From NCBI GenBank assembly GCA_019637955.1, contig JAHBUS010000009.1, positions 59,717 through 123,716 on the forward strand: a stretch of 64,000 bases of DNA, given 5' to 3'. The DNA is from Pseudobdellovibrionaceae bacterium (GTDB lineage: Bacteria; Bdellovibrionota; Bdellovibrionia; Bdellovibrionales; Bdellovibrionaceae). The first letter of the stretch is position 1, and every line of letters starts with the position of its first letter. Made by a program: the position numbers and the translations under genes. The notes beneath the pieces were generated by a model. That model made no database searches and had not been told where the DNA came from. It saw nothing but the letters and a program-made list of their open reading frames with translations. Positions 7,334-16,314 of the stretch are shown here, one piece after another.

Positions 7334-8731
7334 ATGATGACGATCCGCTCGATGGGCCTTGGTGTCCTCGCAACGGCTGCAATGGTTTTGGCTGGCTGCG
7401 CCACAAAACCGAAACACTCGTACCCCGCCGGTGTCGACCCCGCGGCCGAATCCAAAAACCTGTCGCAAGAGATGCGCGAACTGCAAGCACAACAACTGGA
7501 TGTTCTCTCTCCCGTGCACTACCAAAACGCGAACCGTGCGATCACCCGTGCGGACCGTCAGATCAACAAAGATGGCGATCGTACCGGCATTCTGAATGAC
7601 CTTCAGATCGCCCGCGACGAAATCTCAAAAACCAAAGAAAGCGGCGAAAAATGGCGGGGCGAATTGAAAGAGGCGGCCGATGCTCGTGAAAAGGCGCTGC
7701 AAGCCGGAGCGGTCAAAAGCTATCCCCGTGAACTGGCCACCATGGACGAAAAGTTGAAGGACATGACCGAAGAGACGAAAATCAAATCGGGCACGTACCG
7801 CGACGACAGCTTGAAACTTCAAAAAGACTACATGGCCATCGAGCTCAAAGCGATTCAGCGCCGCGAACTGGGACAGTCTCGCCGTTTGATCGAAGAGGCT
7901 CGTGATGCGGGTGCCAAACGCTATGCCCCGCAGTCGTTGAGCAAAGCCGAGACCGATCTTCAGTCGGCGGAGCGCCAAATCGAAGCCAACCGCAACGAGC
8001 CCGGCCAGTACGCTGAAGCCGTAACGACCGCGAAAAACTCGGCCCGCGCGCTTCTCAGCGTGACGTTGACGGCCAAAGAGGCCCGCAACAAGTCGCCCGA
8101 AGAAATCGCCCTCGCGATCCGCGCCAAAGAAGCCGCGATCGCCGAGCAAGAAAAACGCGCGATGAGCTTGGAGAACATGACCGAAGCTCAGCAAGCTGAA
8201 TTGGCCGCGAAGGACCAAGAGCTTGAAAGCGAAACTCAACGCATGAACCAACAGTTGACGGCTGCACAAGCCGCGAACCTGAAACTGGAAAAAGAAAACG
8301 CGTTCAACGAGAAGTTGAAAGAGATCGAATCTCAGTTCAGCAAGAATGAGGCGGACGTTTACCGTCAAGGTGACAGCCTCGTGGTTCGCTTGAAATCGGT
8401 GCAGTTCTCCGCCTCGCGTTCGGACTTGCCGGCGAAAAGCCTTCCGACCTTGGCCAAAGTGAATAACGTGATCAAGGAACTCGGCGCCGAAAAGGTCGTG
8501 GTTGAAGGTCATACGGATTCTGTCGGTAGCAAAGATGTGAACCAGAAAATTTCGCAGGAGCGCGCCCAGGCCGTTTCGCAATACCTGGTGTCGCAGTCGG
8601 CTGCTGCTTCCGATAAAGTCGAGGCCGTCGGTTACGGTTTTGAGAAACCGATCACGTCGAACAAGACCAAAGAAGGCCGCGCCCAGAACCGCCGCGTCGA
8701 CATCGTCATTACGCCCGCCAGCATTGAGTGA
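7334..8731 (+). CDS. OmpA-family outer-membrane lipoprotein with long coiled coil
   Basis: 465 residues. The start is fixed by AAGGAG 7 nt upstream. A lipoprotein signal peptide ends at LAGC. Residues about 35-330 are charged and helical, resembling DUF4398-type regions (NANRAITRADRQI) and then long coiled coils rich in Glu, Lys and Gln. The last 120 residues are an OmpA/MotB-like peptidoglycan-binding domain: VVEGHTDSVGS, then SQERAQAV and a closing RAQNRRVDIVI. The protein should tether the outer membrane to the cell wall across the periplasm. It is monocistronic, with a terminator on each side. Confidence 0.92.
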   Translation: MMTIRSMGLGVLATAAMVLAGCATKPKHSYPAGVDPAAESKNLSQEMRELQAQQLDVLSPVHYQNANRAITRADRQINKDGDRTGILNDLQIARDEISKTKESGEKWRGELKEAADAREKALQAGAVKSYPRELATMDEKLKDMTEETKIKSGTYRDDSLKLQKDYMAIELKAIQRRELGQSRRLIEEARDAGAKRYAPQSLSKAETDLQSAERQIEANRNEPGQYAEAVTTAKNSARALLSVTLTAKEARNKSPEEIALAIRAKEAAIAEQEKRAMSLENMTEAQQAELAAKDQELESETQRMNQQLTAAQAANLKLEKENAFNEKLKEIESQFSKNEADVYRQGDSLVVRLKSVQFSASRSDLPAKSLPTLAKVNNVIKELGAEKVVVEGHTDSVGSKDVNQKISQERAQAVSQYLVSQSAAASDKVEAVGYGFEKPITSNKTKEGRAQNRRVDIVITPASIE

Positions 8732-8770
8732 TCGAACTCATCGGTTCCTGACCGAACACTGATGACGAAG

Positions 8771-8798
8771 GGGCCCGGTTTCCACCGGGCCTTTTTTT
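8771..8798 (+). terminator. Rho-independent terminator of the OmpA gene
   Basis: GGCCCGGT and ACCGGGCC flank a TTCC loop, and seven T residues follow directly. It lies 40 bp after the OmpA stop codon. Confidence 0.9.
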
Positions 8799-8985
8799 GG
8801 TCGCACCGAATTTGCCCCAGCGCTTGCCAACGGTGCCCTCAAAATTCTTAAAAAAGTTCTTAAATCCAATCAGCAGCCATCTGAGACTCAAGATTCTTTG
8901 ACACTCTTGGCGCGTGTTTTTGCAACAACGGTCCTTGTTCGAATTTCAAACTGGTCACATTGATCACAACAACAAGGAGACAGTT

Positions 8986-10068
8986 ATGCAAAGCAACAGA
9001 CGCCCTCAAGGACGTGACACCAACTGGAACAACCGCGACTCGCGAGAGGGACAATCGCGGCGTTTCCGAGGCCACGATTACGAGCGGCATTCATCGGAAC
9101 GCAGCGACCGTTCACGCTTCGACCGCGAAATGGACCCGGCTTATTATGGTGGATCTTCGGATCTCGATACCGGAAGCCAGGACTATTCGCGTGAGCGCTC
9201 GCGAGCGGGTTCTTACGGTGGTTACGAACAACAGTACTCAACAGGAAAATCGTCGTCTTACGGTTCGGACAACACCCGTCAAAGCGGCGGTTACGAACAG
9301 CACTATGGTCCCTATGACCGCCATTACGGTCCCACGCAGGCGGCGACGACGAACCAGCAACGTCCTTCGCAAGACCAGTCCTCGGCAGGACGCTACAGCT
9401 CACAGAGCTACGGCCAAGACTACAACCACAACTCTCGCCAAGACTTCGAGCCCCAGCTGGGCTATCAGTCTCGTGATTTTTCGTCGTCGCGCTCGCACGG
9501 CCGCTACAACGAAGACGACGCGTACCGCGGAACTCAGAACGCGGCCGATCAGTACGAAATTTCAGGACGAATGGGTTACAGCTCGGGCGACCGCTCGGTC
9601 TCGAGTTACGACCGAGACCGTGACCGAATGGGCTTGAGCGAGTCGCTCTCGGACCGTTTATCGCCCCGTCAAGGGTACGGCTCGGATCAAACTTGGGGCC
9701 GAGATCAAGGCCGTCACTACGGCAAAGGCCCCAAAGGCTACCGTCGTAGCGATGACCGGTTGAAAGAAGAGATCAGCGATGCTCTCAGCCGCGACTCGCA
9801 CATCGACGCATCGGAAATCGAAGTTTCGATCGAGAGCGGTGTGGTCACTTTGCGCGGAACGGTTGAAGACCGCCGCACGAAACGTCTCGCCGAAGATTGC
9901 GCCGCGCACATCGAAGGCGTGAGCGATGTCCGCAACGAGCTTCGCGTCGAGAGCTCGGAGAACCGCTCGGCGGATTCGTCGACAAAAGCGTCGATGACCA
10001 GCACGAACGGATCGGAACAGACCCGTAAGGCGTCGTCTTCGAAGACGTCGTCCGATAAAATCATGTAA
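8986..10068 (+). CDS. BON-domain protein with a Tyr/Gly/Ser/Gln-rich prion-like N-terminal region
   Basis: 360 residues from the ATG with AAGGAG 6 nt upstream. No signal peptide or membrane segment is visible. Residues 1 to about 255 are low complexity: many Arg/Asp/Ser pairs, then repeated short SYG, GGYEQ and YGPYDRHYG motifs. Residues about 258-325 form a BON domain (LKEEISDALSRD, then VTLRGTVEDRR and VSDVRNEL), a fold that binds phospholipid or small ligands and is normally periplasmic. A Ser/Thr-rich tail follows. No Cys is present. Function is unknown; a cytoplasmic or surface scaffold that self-associates is a possibility. Confidence 0.85.
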   Translation: MQSNRRPQGRDTNWNNRDSREGQSRRFRGHDYERHSSERSDRSRFDREMDPAYYGGSSDLDTGSQDYSRERSRAGSYGGYEQQYSTGKSSSYGSDNTRQSGGYEQHYGPYDRHYGPTQAATTNQQRPSQDQSSAGRYSSQSYGQDYNHNSRQDFEPQLGYQSRDFSSSRSHGRYNEDDAYRGTQNAADQYEISGRMGYSSGDRSVSSYDRDRDRMGLSESLSDRLSPRQGYGSDQTWGRDQGRHYGKGPKGYRRSDDRLKEEISDALSRDSHIDASEIEVSIESGVVTLRGTVEDRRTKRLAEDCAAHIEGVSDVRNELRVESSENRSADSSTKASMTSTNGSEQTRKASSSKTSSDKIM

Positions 10069-10102
10069 GAGATCAGAGAATTGAAAAGATCAGTTCCGGG
10101 GG

Positions 10103-10134
10103 GCGGCGGCTTTCTCTTCAAGAGGAGCCGCCGC
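10103..10134. terminator. Hairpin between convergent BON and VWA genes
   Basis: GCGGCGGCT and AGCCGCCGC enclose a second inner repeat (CTCTT/AAGAG), making one long stem in the gap between two converging genes. It lacks a good T run on either side, so it may act as a bidirectional, partly effective terminator. Confidence 0.6.
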
Positions 10135-10160
10135 TTCTCGTTTGGGCGCGAGACGCGGGA

Positions 10161-11450
10161 CTAGCGGATGGTCACGGGGACCATGTCGATCGCGAACCGG
10201 GCGCCTTCTTGATACTGGTACTGAACGTCGCCCGAAAGTTTGACCGAGTTGTTATCGGGGTCAAAGAGCCAGCCGCCTTTTTGAGCGTTGGGGATCACTT
10301 GACCTTTGCCTTCGGCCAAAGCCTTGGCCGTGCCGTAACGAACACGAATCATCAGCGAGCCATTGGCATCCTGACGGGGACGCTGGGGCAAGCGGATTTC
10401 TTTCGCCAACGTTTTCATCGAAATGTCGGAACCGATTTTCGCCAAATCTTGGCCGAAATCTTTTTGAACCAGACTCATCAGGTGACGGGCGCGGATCTCG
10501 GCGGGAGTGCCTTGGCCTTCATTGGCGGCCAAGATAAACTGCTCGAGGCGGTCCGGACCGAAGCCCTCTTTACACTGGCCGTTGTTCTTGGCCGTGGTCA
10601 CCGTGCGTCCGTTTTTACGGGTTTCGGTGAAGGTGAAGCATTCGGGGTGGTACTTCTCGTGAATGCGCAGACCCCAGTCTTTCGACTCTTCGGGATCCGA
10701 TTTTTTCACGAGGGCGCCGTAAGCCGCAACCTTCGCGCGCTTGCCGCCCTTGAAGTTGATCAGCTCCGAAGCCATTTGCTCGGGAGTGATGCCGGCCGTC
10801 GAATCGTCGGCGTCCGAGATCACGACCACCACGAGCTGAGCGTCTTCACGGAAGAAATCTTTCGAGTCGGGATTTCCGGACGTGTTTTTCAGCGCGGCCG
10901 AGAGCGGAGAGAACATCTCTTCATTCTCGGGTCCACCTTCGGCGTAAGGAGCGATCCCGATTTTCAACGTCGCCGACAAAATCTCGGCGGCACCCTGAAA
11001 GCGTGAAACGAAGCGGGCATTCGAAATCTGGTTGTTCGCGTTCTTAAGCTTGCGCAGCTCGCCGATCGCGTAGCCGTCTTTTTTATTTTTCACGAAACGC
11101 TCGGAGCTGTCCCAAACCGAAACCACGCCGATATGGTAGTCGATCATGCGGTTTTTGCCGAAACCGTCAACGAAGCGGTTGATGTTGCGGCTCAAGTTCT
11201 CTTGAGCGGTTTTCATCGAGTCCGAATTGTCCAAGACGAAAATGATATCAACTTTGGGGTTGAAATCGAGTTCGCTCTGCCCCCCGTCGACCGAGATCCA
11301 CTGGATCTTGTCGGCCGGGATTGGATCGTACTTGGGAACAACCGGTTTCGCCGGGGCGGGTTTGTCGCGGCGGCCCTGGACGCTGGCGTTTTCGGGGCTG
11401 CAAGCAGCCAAAGTCAGCATCGCGAGAAGTGGCAAGATCAGATGTTTCAC
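10161..11450 (-). CDS. VWA-domain lipoprotein with MIDAS motif, CglB-like adhesin candidate
   Basis: 429 residues starting at a GTG preceded by GGAGGAG. It has a lipoprotein signal with Cys at residue 17 (LTLAAC). A von Willebrand factor A domain follows from about residue 66: IIFVLDNSDSM gives the DxSxS metal site (D74, S76, S78), and VVVISDADDST supplies the later acidic strand. One Cys pair (PEC and GQC) lies in an insertion. It is the last gene of the gliding operon and overlaps the preceding gene by GTGA. In Myxococcus the gliding adhesin CglB is a lipoprotein with a VWA domain, so a matching role in substrate contact is inferred, not proven. Orthology would need structural comparison. 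Confidence 0.82.
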   Translation of the reverse strand: MKHLILPLLAMLTLAACSPENASVQGRRDKPAPAKPVVPKYDPIPADKIQWISVDGGQSELDFNPKVDIIFVLDNSDSMKTAQENLSRNINRFVDGFGKNRMIDYHIGVVSVWDSSERFVKNKKDGYAIGELRKLKNANNQISNARFVSRFQGAAEILSATLKIGIAPYAEGGPENEEMFSPLSAALKNTSGNPDSKDFFREDAQLVVVVISDADDSTAGITPEQMASELINFKGGKRAKVAAYGALVKKSDPEESKDWGLRIHEKYHPECFTFTETRKNGRTVTTAKNNGQCKEGFGPDRLEQFILAANEGQGTPAEIRARHLMSLVQKDFGQDLAKIGSDISMKTLAKEIRLPQRPRQDANGSLMIRVRYGTAKALAEGKGQVIPNAQKGGWLFDPDNNSVKLSGDVQYQYQEGARFAIDMVPVTIR

Positions 11451-12505
11451 ATTCTCCTCCGGATATTCTGCGGGCACGAGTTCACTTTAACCTGGTACTT
11501 GTCGAGCTCATCAATCCAAGGGCGTCCGTCATCGGGGAAGACGAGTTGATCGTCACCGGCTTTGGCGAACTGCCCTTTGCGGAACGACTCGCGGTCCATC
11601 TCGCGGTCCGCATGGATGCGCTGGATGGTCTCGACTTCGATCAGGTTCAGTTTCTGAAGCATTTTGAAGTTCTGGTCGTTTTCACGCAAAGCCAGCTCTT
11701 TCAAGCGGGCTTCCGCGCGGGCTTGACCGTCAGCCGCGATTTTCTGCAGGCGGGTCAAGACCGACTTTTGCTTTTTGTTCAGCTTCGCGTTCTCGAGAAC
11801 GGGAATGGCGGCTTTGGCCATTTTCAGCTCAAGCACGGCCTGCTGGAACTTCAAATCTTTATAAAACAGGCGGGGCATCGATTTGACCGATTCGCCCACA
11901 TTTTCGAAGCTCAAAGGGAACTGGTCGTTTTTTTCGATCAGTTTGGCCAAAGCTTCGCTTTTGCCCGTTTCGGAAAGTCCTTGCAGTTCGACTAAACGCT
12001 GGCGCTGCGACTCTTTGAACAGCTTGTGCGTTTCAAGGATGCCTTTGTAATCGCAGATTTTCAGCTGCGAGAGCGACTGCAAGAAGAACGGCTCGGATCC
12101 CACGATCGACAAGAACGGATTGCTGAGCAGGGTTTTGGTTTGCGCCAAAGCCTTCTCGAAATCTTTTTCGCGGTGGTAAGCCCAGCCTTTTTCCTCGACG
12201 GCCTCGAGCCAGAGGTCCGAACCGCGGGGAACTTCGTTGTATTTCGCCAGTGCTTGCTCGAATTGGCCTTTGCCGTAAAGAGCACGGGCCTCATTCATCG
12301 CCGCGCGGGGTGCCGACTTTTCTTGAACGAGCGTGCGCTTCACGATGGCGTTCACGTCCAAGAGACGGTCCACCGCGGTCGGGTGTGTTCCAAGCGAGGA
12401 CTGAAGGTCTTTCGACCAGGCGTTGACCGAGAAGGTCTCGGCCCGGCCGGTGCTCGCCAGCGCGACAACAGCAAAAAGAAGGGTAGAGACATTGCGGTTC
12501 ATCAT
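11447..12505 (-). CDS. Periplasmic TPR-like protein of the gliding operon
   Basis: 352 residues with a cleavable signal peptide (LLFAVVALASTGRAE). Helical repeats in the middle resemble tetratricopeptide repeats, best seen as ARALYGKGQFEQALAKYN and GWAYHREKDFEKALAQ at about residues 90-140. A long Lys/Glu-rich helix follows at about 230-320. Its start overlaps the beta-barrel stop (ATGA), and its stop overlaps the VWA gene start (GTGA), so the three are translationally coupled. Position suggests a periplasmic adaptor between the inner-membrane motor and the outer-membrane complex, comparable to GltC in Myxococcus. That name is not assigned because sequence identity cannot be measured here. 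Confidence 0.8.
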   Translation of the reverse strand: MMNRNVSTLLFAVVALASTGRAETFSVNAWSKDLQSSLGTHPTAVDRLLDVNAIVKRTLVQEKSAPRAAMNEARALYGKGQFEQALAKYNEVPRGSDLWLEAVEEKGWAYHREKDFEKALAQTKTLLSNPFLSIVGSEPFFLQSLSQLKICDYKGILETHKLFKESQRQRLVELQGLSETGKSEALAKLIEKNDQFPLSFENVGESVKSMPRLFYKDLKFQQAVLELKMAKAAIPVLENAKLNKKQKSVLTRLQKIAADGQARAEARLKELALRENDQNFKMLQKLNLIEVETIQRIHADREMDRESFRKGQFAKAGDDQLVFPDDGRPWIDELDKYQVKVNSCPQNIRRRM

Positions 12506-13284
12506 AACAAGAATCCCAAACCAAAGGTGCCCACCACGGTGTCGATGTTGCGCGAACCGGTGATGATTTGGTCTTTATAGTTTTGGTAACGGAGCTCGGC
12601 GCGGGCCGAGAGGTGCTGAGTCATCCACAGACCCACACCGGCGCCGCCCGTGAGCAGCGACGTGGGACCTGACGACAACTGCATCTGACCGCCACCGGCG
12701 ACCACGTACAGGTCGAATTGCGCGATGCCGATGTCCATGAGGTTGGTTTTTCCGTACATGGGGTACCAGTTCACCACCGCGATCAACGAATTGAGCGGGT
12801 AGTCGATGTCGGGGATCGAGTAGCTGCGTCCACCGGCATTGTAAGCGGCTTGAGCCTGTTCAAAGGCGCGGCGGCCTTCGGGGGTCAGGTCATTGCCGTA
12901 GTCGTAGTAACGAACGCCGAGCGACCAGCGGGGAGTGAGGTGGAAATCCAGCGAAGCGCCCAAGTTTTGGGTGCGCATGTAGGCGTCACCACCGGCCACG
13001 CCGCCGTAGCTGGCGCCGATTTCGAAGCGGTTGTAACGGTCCACCAAACGGTTCTGCACGATGCGCGCGCGGTTGTCGGGGTCCATGGAGCTGGCCATCT
13101 GCACGAGCGCTTCGTTGCCACCGAGAGAATCAATATCATGGGCGGCATTGATTTTCTTGGGAGCGGGCTGAGACGACGCCGGGCGGGCCGCGACGGTCTT
13201 CGAGCTTTTCGAGGGTTTTGCGAAACCGACCGAGCCGGCCAGAATCAACGTTAAGGTAACAAGGCTGAGCGAAGTGGTTTTCAT
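12502..13284 (-). CDS. Outer-membrane beta-barrel protein of the gliding operon
   Basis: 260 residues from the ATG that overlaps the upstream stop (TAATG). A signal peptide ends near GFAKPS. A Ser/Pro/Lys-rich linker of about 35 residues comes next, then alternating hydrophobic strands typical of a small porin-like barrel: FEIGASYGGVAGG, WSLGVRYYDYG, LSARAELRYQNY, and a C-terminal strand ending in FGLGFLL. The terminal Leu in place of Phe is slightly unusual for BAM recognition. In Myxococcus the Glt complex includes barrels GltA, GltB and GltH, and this protein could be their counterpart by position. Confidence 0.82.
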   Translation of the reverse strand: MKTTSLSLVTLTLILAGSVGFAKPSKSSKTVAARPASSQPAPKKINAAHDIDSLGGNEALVQMASSMDPDNRARIVQNRLVDRYNRFEIGASYGGVAGGDAYMRTQNLGASLDFHLTPRWSLGVRYYDYGNDLTPEGRRAFEQAQAAYNAGGRSYSIPDIDYPLNSLIAVVNWYPMYGKTNLMDIGIAQFDLYVVAGGGQMQLSSGPTSLLTGGAGVGLWMTQHLSARAELRYQNYKDQIITGSRNIDTVVGTFGLGFLL

Positions 13285-14705
13285 TAGCGACCTGCCTGTG
13301 TTTGGGGACGAGCTTGTGCGGGACGAGCGGGAGCGGGCGTTGCCTGAGCAGGCGCCGCGCAACCAACTTTGTCTTTCTTCGAACGGATCGTGTTCAAAAC
13401 TTGACGAACGGGTTCAGAGTTGCGGCCCGCGATGGTCGCGGTTGCCGTCATCGCGATCTCTTGTTTCAAGTTGTCGTCCGAAGCCGCGCAAGGAACCGCC
13501 CACTCGAGCGAGCAGTCCTGTTTCGAAGCGCCGTTCGGGCTCACTTTACAGCTGAGCTTGGGCGAACCCACCAGCGATTTGAGATCGGGAAGTTCCATTT
13601 TCAAATTGGCCGAGGGCTCACCCGAAACGACGGTGAAGTTGAACTTCATCTTTTCGCCCGGTGTGAGTTCGAGCGCAGGACCGGTCAGACCCGACAGATC
13701 GAAGCGCGGCGACGATACGGGACGGTTCATGCCGATCTTCACGAGTTTCAAGACCTGGGGAGTCACGGTGCCGAAGGGGCTGGTGACGAGCAGGTTGAAA
13801 CGGACGTGCGAGACGGCCGATTGCGAGAGCGATTGACCGCGGCGGTCCATGTCCGGGCGAACCGCGATGTTTTTGGTGTCGAAAACGAGCGAGAATTTCC
13901 ATTTTTGCTCACCGGCATAAACCGCCTCACGCTGAGCGGGGTCGATCATGACGTGGCGGGTGCCGTCTTGCTCGGTGTACTCAACGCCCGCGCTCTGTCC
14001 CAAGTCGTTGAAGATGGTGAGCATGGGTTTACGGGGAGTTTGACCGTCGATGCCGGGAACTTTCACGGTGACCGAGAACTTGGTGACGCTGCCTTCGGCC
14101 ACGTCGTCCGCCAAGCCTTCGATTTTGAGATCCGAAGGAACGGCCTGGGTGCGTTTCACGAACAGAGTCGCTTCGCGCTCGCGGGTCACGCTCTCCAGGG
14201 CCTTTTTCACGCGCTCGCTGGGAGTTTCGGTCACTTCGAGACCGAATTTCACGTCGACTTCTTTGAGCGATTCGCCCGCGGGCACGGTGTAGATCTTCGG
14301 CGTCCAAGTGAGAAGATAAACATCGGCTTCGGTGGGCGACTTCTCAAGCTTCGCGCCTTCGGGAAGATTTTTTCCCGTGAGCTTCACTTTCACGCCCTGG
14401 ATGGTCGAACGCGCAACGACTTTAAAAGTCGTGCTGGCGCCTTCGATAAAGACCATCTTGCGGTCGGGCGCGATGATCAGAGAGTTTTCGTCGATGGTCG
14501 CCTGCTCACGCACAACTTCCACCGGTTTTTCCACGATGATCGTCTCGGTTCGGACCTGCTCTTTTTCGGGTCCTTTCTCGAGCTCTTTGCGGCCGTTTTC
14601 ACGGTAGGTGTCGATGTTTTCAACTGGGTGCTTCTCGTACTTACCGCAAGCGGCAACCACGAGGGCGGAGAGAACCAAACTTGTGAGAAGAGTGATATTT
14701 TTCAT
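13284..14705 (-). CDS. Lipoprotein of the gliding operon
   Basis: 473 residues. The lipoprotein signal has its Cys at residue 20 (VVAACGK). A charged segment rich in Glu and Lys follows (about 25-70), then several beta-rich modules with Ig-like periodicity (EGASTTFKVVARSTI, EGSVTKFSVTV, PGEKMKFNFTV), ending in an Ala/Pro/Gln tail. Three Cys occur near residues 385-420 and one near 445. No enzyme motif is visible. It starts 12 nt after the TonB-like gene and shares one base with the next start. A structural lipoprotein of the outer-membrane gliding assembly is the best inference. Confidence 0.78.
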   Translation of the reverse strand: MKNITLLTSLVLSALVVAACGKYEKHPVENIDTYRENGRKELEKGPEKEQVRTETIIVEKPVEVVREQATIDENSLIIAPDRKMVFIEGASTTFKVVARSTIQGVKVKLTGKNLPEGAKLEKSPTEADVYLLTWTPKIYTVPAGESLKEVDVKFGLEVTETPSERVKKALESVTREREATLFVKRTQAVPSDLKIEGLADDVAEGSVTKFSVTVKVPGIDGQTPRKPMLTIFNDLGQSAGVEYTEQDGTRHVMIDPAQREAVYAGEQKWKFSLVFDTKNIAVRPDMDRRGQSLSQSAVSHVRFNLLVTSPFGTVTPQVLKLVKIGMNRPVSSPRFDLSGLTGPALELTPGEKMKFNFTVVSGEPSANLKMELPDLKSLVGSPKLSCKVSPNGASKQDCSLEWAVPCAASDDNLKQEIAMTATATIAGRNSEPVRQVLNTIRSKKDKVGCAAPAQATPAPARPAQARPQTQAGR

Positions 14706-14717
14706 AATCTTCCTTCC

Positions 14718-15986
14718 TTACCGGCTGCTCACGCGGCGAAGTTCAAAGGGGTAGAGAACGTCAACATTGACGCTGCCCACGGGACGCGGGAACTGCCAGC
14801 CGCGCATTTTCGCGACCATGCAAGATTCAACGGATTTGGACTCCAAAGACGATTGCGCGACTTTCGCCGAAGTGATGCGTCCGTTGGAGCCGATGGTGAA
14901 GTCCACCGACACACGGCCGCGAAGCTCGGGATCGCGCTGAAGGCCTTGCTCATAACAGTAGATGATTTGACCTTTGTTCCGATTGATGACGGCGGCGATC
15001 TGATCGCGGTCGAGACCGCCTTCGATCGTCGCTTCTTCCGACATGGGAAGGCTCAAGCCCGAGGTTCCGCCCACGAGCGAGATTTTACCGTAGCCAGCCT
15101 TACCGCCGCCTGTTCCCTTGGTGCCGTAGCCACCTGCGGATTGGGCTTGCCCGCCGCTGCCAGCCGAACCAGCGATGAGGCCCGAGCCGGGCATCATCCC
15201 ACGGATTCCGCCGCTTCCGGCTCCACCCACGCCGCCACCGCCGCTGCCAACACCCGCCGAGCGGATGTTTTTGAGCGAACGGGCATCGAGGCCTTCGGCG
15301 TTACGCGCGCCGGTTTTGATGCCGCCCAAAGCCGCGAGCGCGCCGACGCGCTCGAGTGAACGCTCGGGTGCATTGCGAACAGCCGAATGGAATTTGGGCG
15401 TCACGGGAGGCGTGCGCTTCACGATGTTGCGGGTCACGATTTTGGGTTTCACCGTTTTGTTCGCGACTTTCGCTTTGGTTTTTTCTTGAATGGGTTGGAT
15501 CTTCTTTTCGGAAACCTTCACGTGCTCACGTTGAACGGGGGTTTCTTGTTTTGGAACCACGATCGTGACGAGCTGGGGCTCTTCTTTCTTTTGCGAGAAG
15601 TAGCCGACCAGGGCCGAAACGCCGATCATGAGAACGACACCGACCAAATGGCCGACGGCCGTTTTCTTCATCACGATTTTCAGTTTTTGGTCGCCGTCGT
15701 CGTGAGCGAGTTCGAAGGAAGGCGTGTCGATTTTTTCTTGGTCCTCGGCTTTACGAAGCCGGCCGAGGCCCGTCAGCGTCACGGCTCCTTTATCAAGGGC
15801 GGTGGTCGTGACGGATTTGAGAATCTGGTAGTCGATACCGGCGTCATCGAGGACGCTCAAGTCGGAGAGGATCTCGACGCGTCGGTTGTCCAAGCGGTAG
15901 ATGACATGCATCTCTCCAGCCTCGACATTGAAGGCGCGGACCTTTTGGCCCAGTTTGTTTTCGAGAATCAAGCGTCGTGCAGTCAT
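14718..15986 (-). CDS. AgmX/PglI-type TonB-like protein of the gliding operon
   Basis: 422 residues. A cytoplasmic N-terminal part (about 1-105) has no signal peptide. One transmembrane helix lies near 108-128 (HLVGVVLMIGVSALVGYF). A Pro/Lys-rich periplasmic stretch (130-190), a Gly/Ser-rich flexible segment (about 245-310) and a TonB-like C-terminal domain (about 325-415) follow. That domain reads INRNKGQIIYCYEQGLQ, then RVSVDFTIGSNGRI and MRGWQFPRP, and matches the AgmX/PglI C-terminal family found with Myxococcus motility proteins. The layout suits transfer of motor energy across the periplasm, as proposed for GltG and GltJ. The N-terminal domain is not recognised. Confidence 0.85.
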   Translation of the reverse strand: MTARRLILENKLGQKVRAFNVEAGEMHVIYRLDNRRVEILSDLSVLDDAGIDYQILKSVTTTALDKGAVTLTGLGRLRKAEDQEKIDTPSFELAHDDGDQKLKIVMKKTAVGHLVGVVLMIGVSALVGYFSQKKEEPQLVTIVVPKQETPVQREHVKVSEKKIQPIQEKTKAKVANKTVKPKIVTRNIVKRTPPVTPKFHSAVRNAPERSLERVGALAALGGIKTGARNAEGLDARSLKNIRSAGVGSGGGGVGGAGSGGIRGMMPGSGLIAGSAGSGGQAQSAGGYGTKGTGGGKAGYGKISLVGGTSGLSLPMSEEATIEGGLDRDQIAAVINRNKGQIIYCYEQGLQRDPELRGRVSVDFTIGSNGRITSAKVAQSSLESKSVESCMVAKMRGWQFPRPVGSVNVDVLYPFELRRVSSR

Positions 15987-16032
15987 CTGTCCCTCTCCAG
16001 CCTCCCGATGTTGGGGGAGGCCTAAGTGTCAG

Positions 16033-16314
16033 TTACTGCCGCTCGCGATCCTCCTGGAGCCGATCGTCGAAGTGCTTGCGGGCACCCAACAGATCCTCAA
16101 GGAACTTATCATTCTCCACGGTCGCCGTCGTACTGGGCGAGGTTTGGAACTTACCGTGAAGCGAACTTCCGTCGAACCGAAACGAAGTCCCCAGTTGCGC
16201 TCGATCTCTCGAGGGGCTGGGCTTCGCTTTGGCCTTCGCTTTCGAAGCACCGGAAGCGGCATTTGCTGTCTGGAACATGAGCAAAGTCCAGGCCAGCAGA
16301 AGAATCGTTTTCAT
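16033..16314 (-). CDS. Small exported protein in the gliding operon
   Basis: 93 residues, with a signal peptide ending near ANAASG, followed by an Ala/Lys/Pro-rich linker (KAKAKAKPSPS) and about 50 polar residues ending in a charged helix (DDRLQEDRERQ). No family recognised. Its ATG overlaps the stop of the large TPR gene (ATGA), so it is co-translated. The operon position implies a periplasmic accessory role. Confidence 0.72.
   Translation of the reverse strand: MKTILLLAWTLLMFQTANAASGASKAKAKAKPSPSRDRAQLGTSFRFDGSSLHGKFQTSPSTTATVENDKFLEDLLGARKHFDDRLQEDRERQ

Noticed and set aside
13302..15359. 685-codon plus-strand open frame across the gliding operon
   Set aside because: Antisense to a lipoprotein and TonB-like gene with recognised features. 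Composition (His, Arg, Phe, Asp rich) is that of a shadow.
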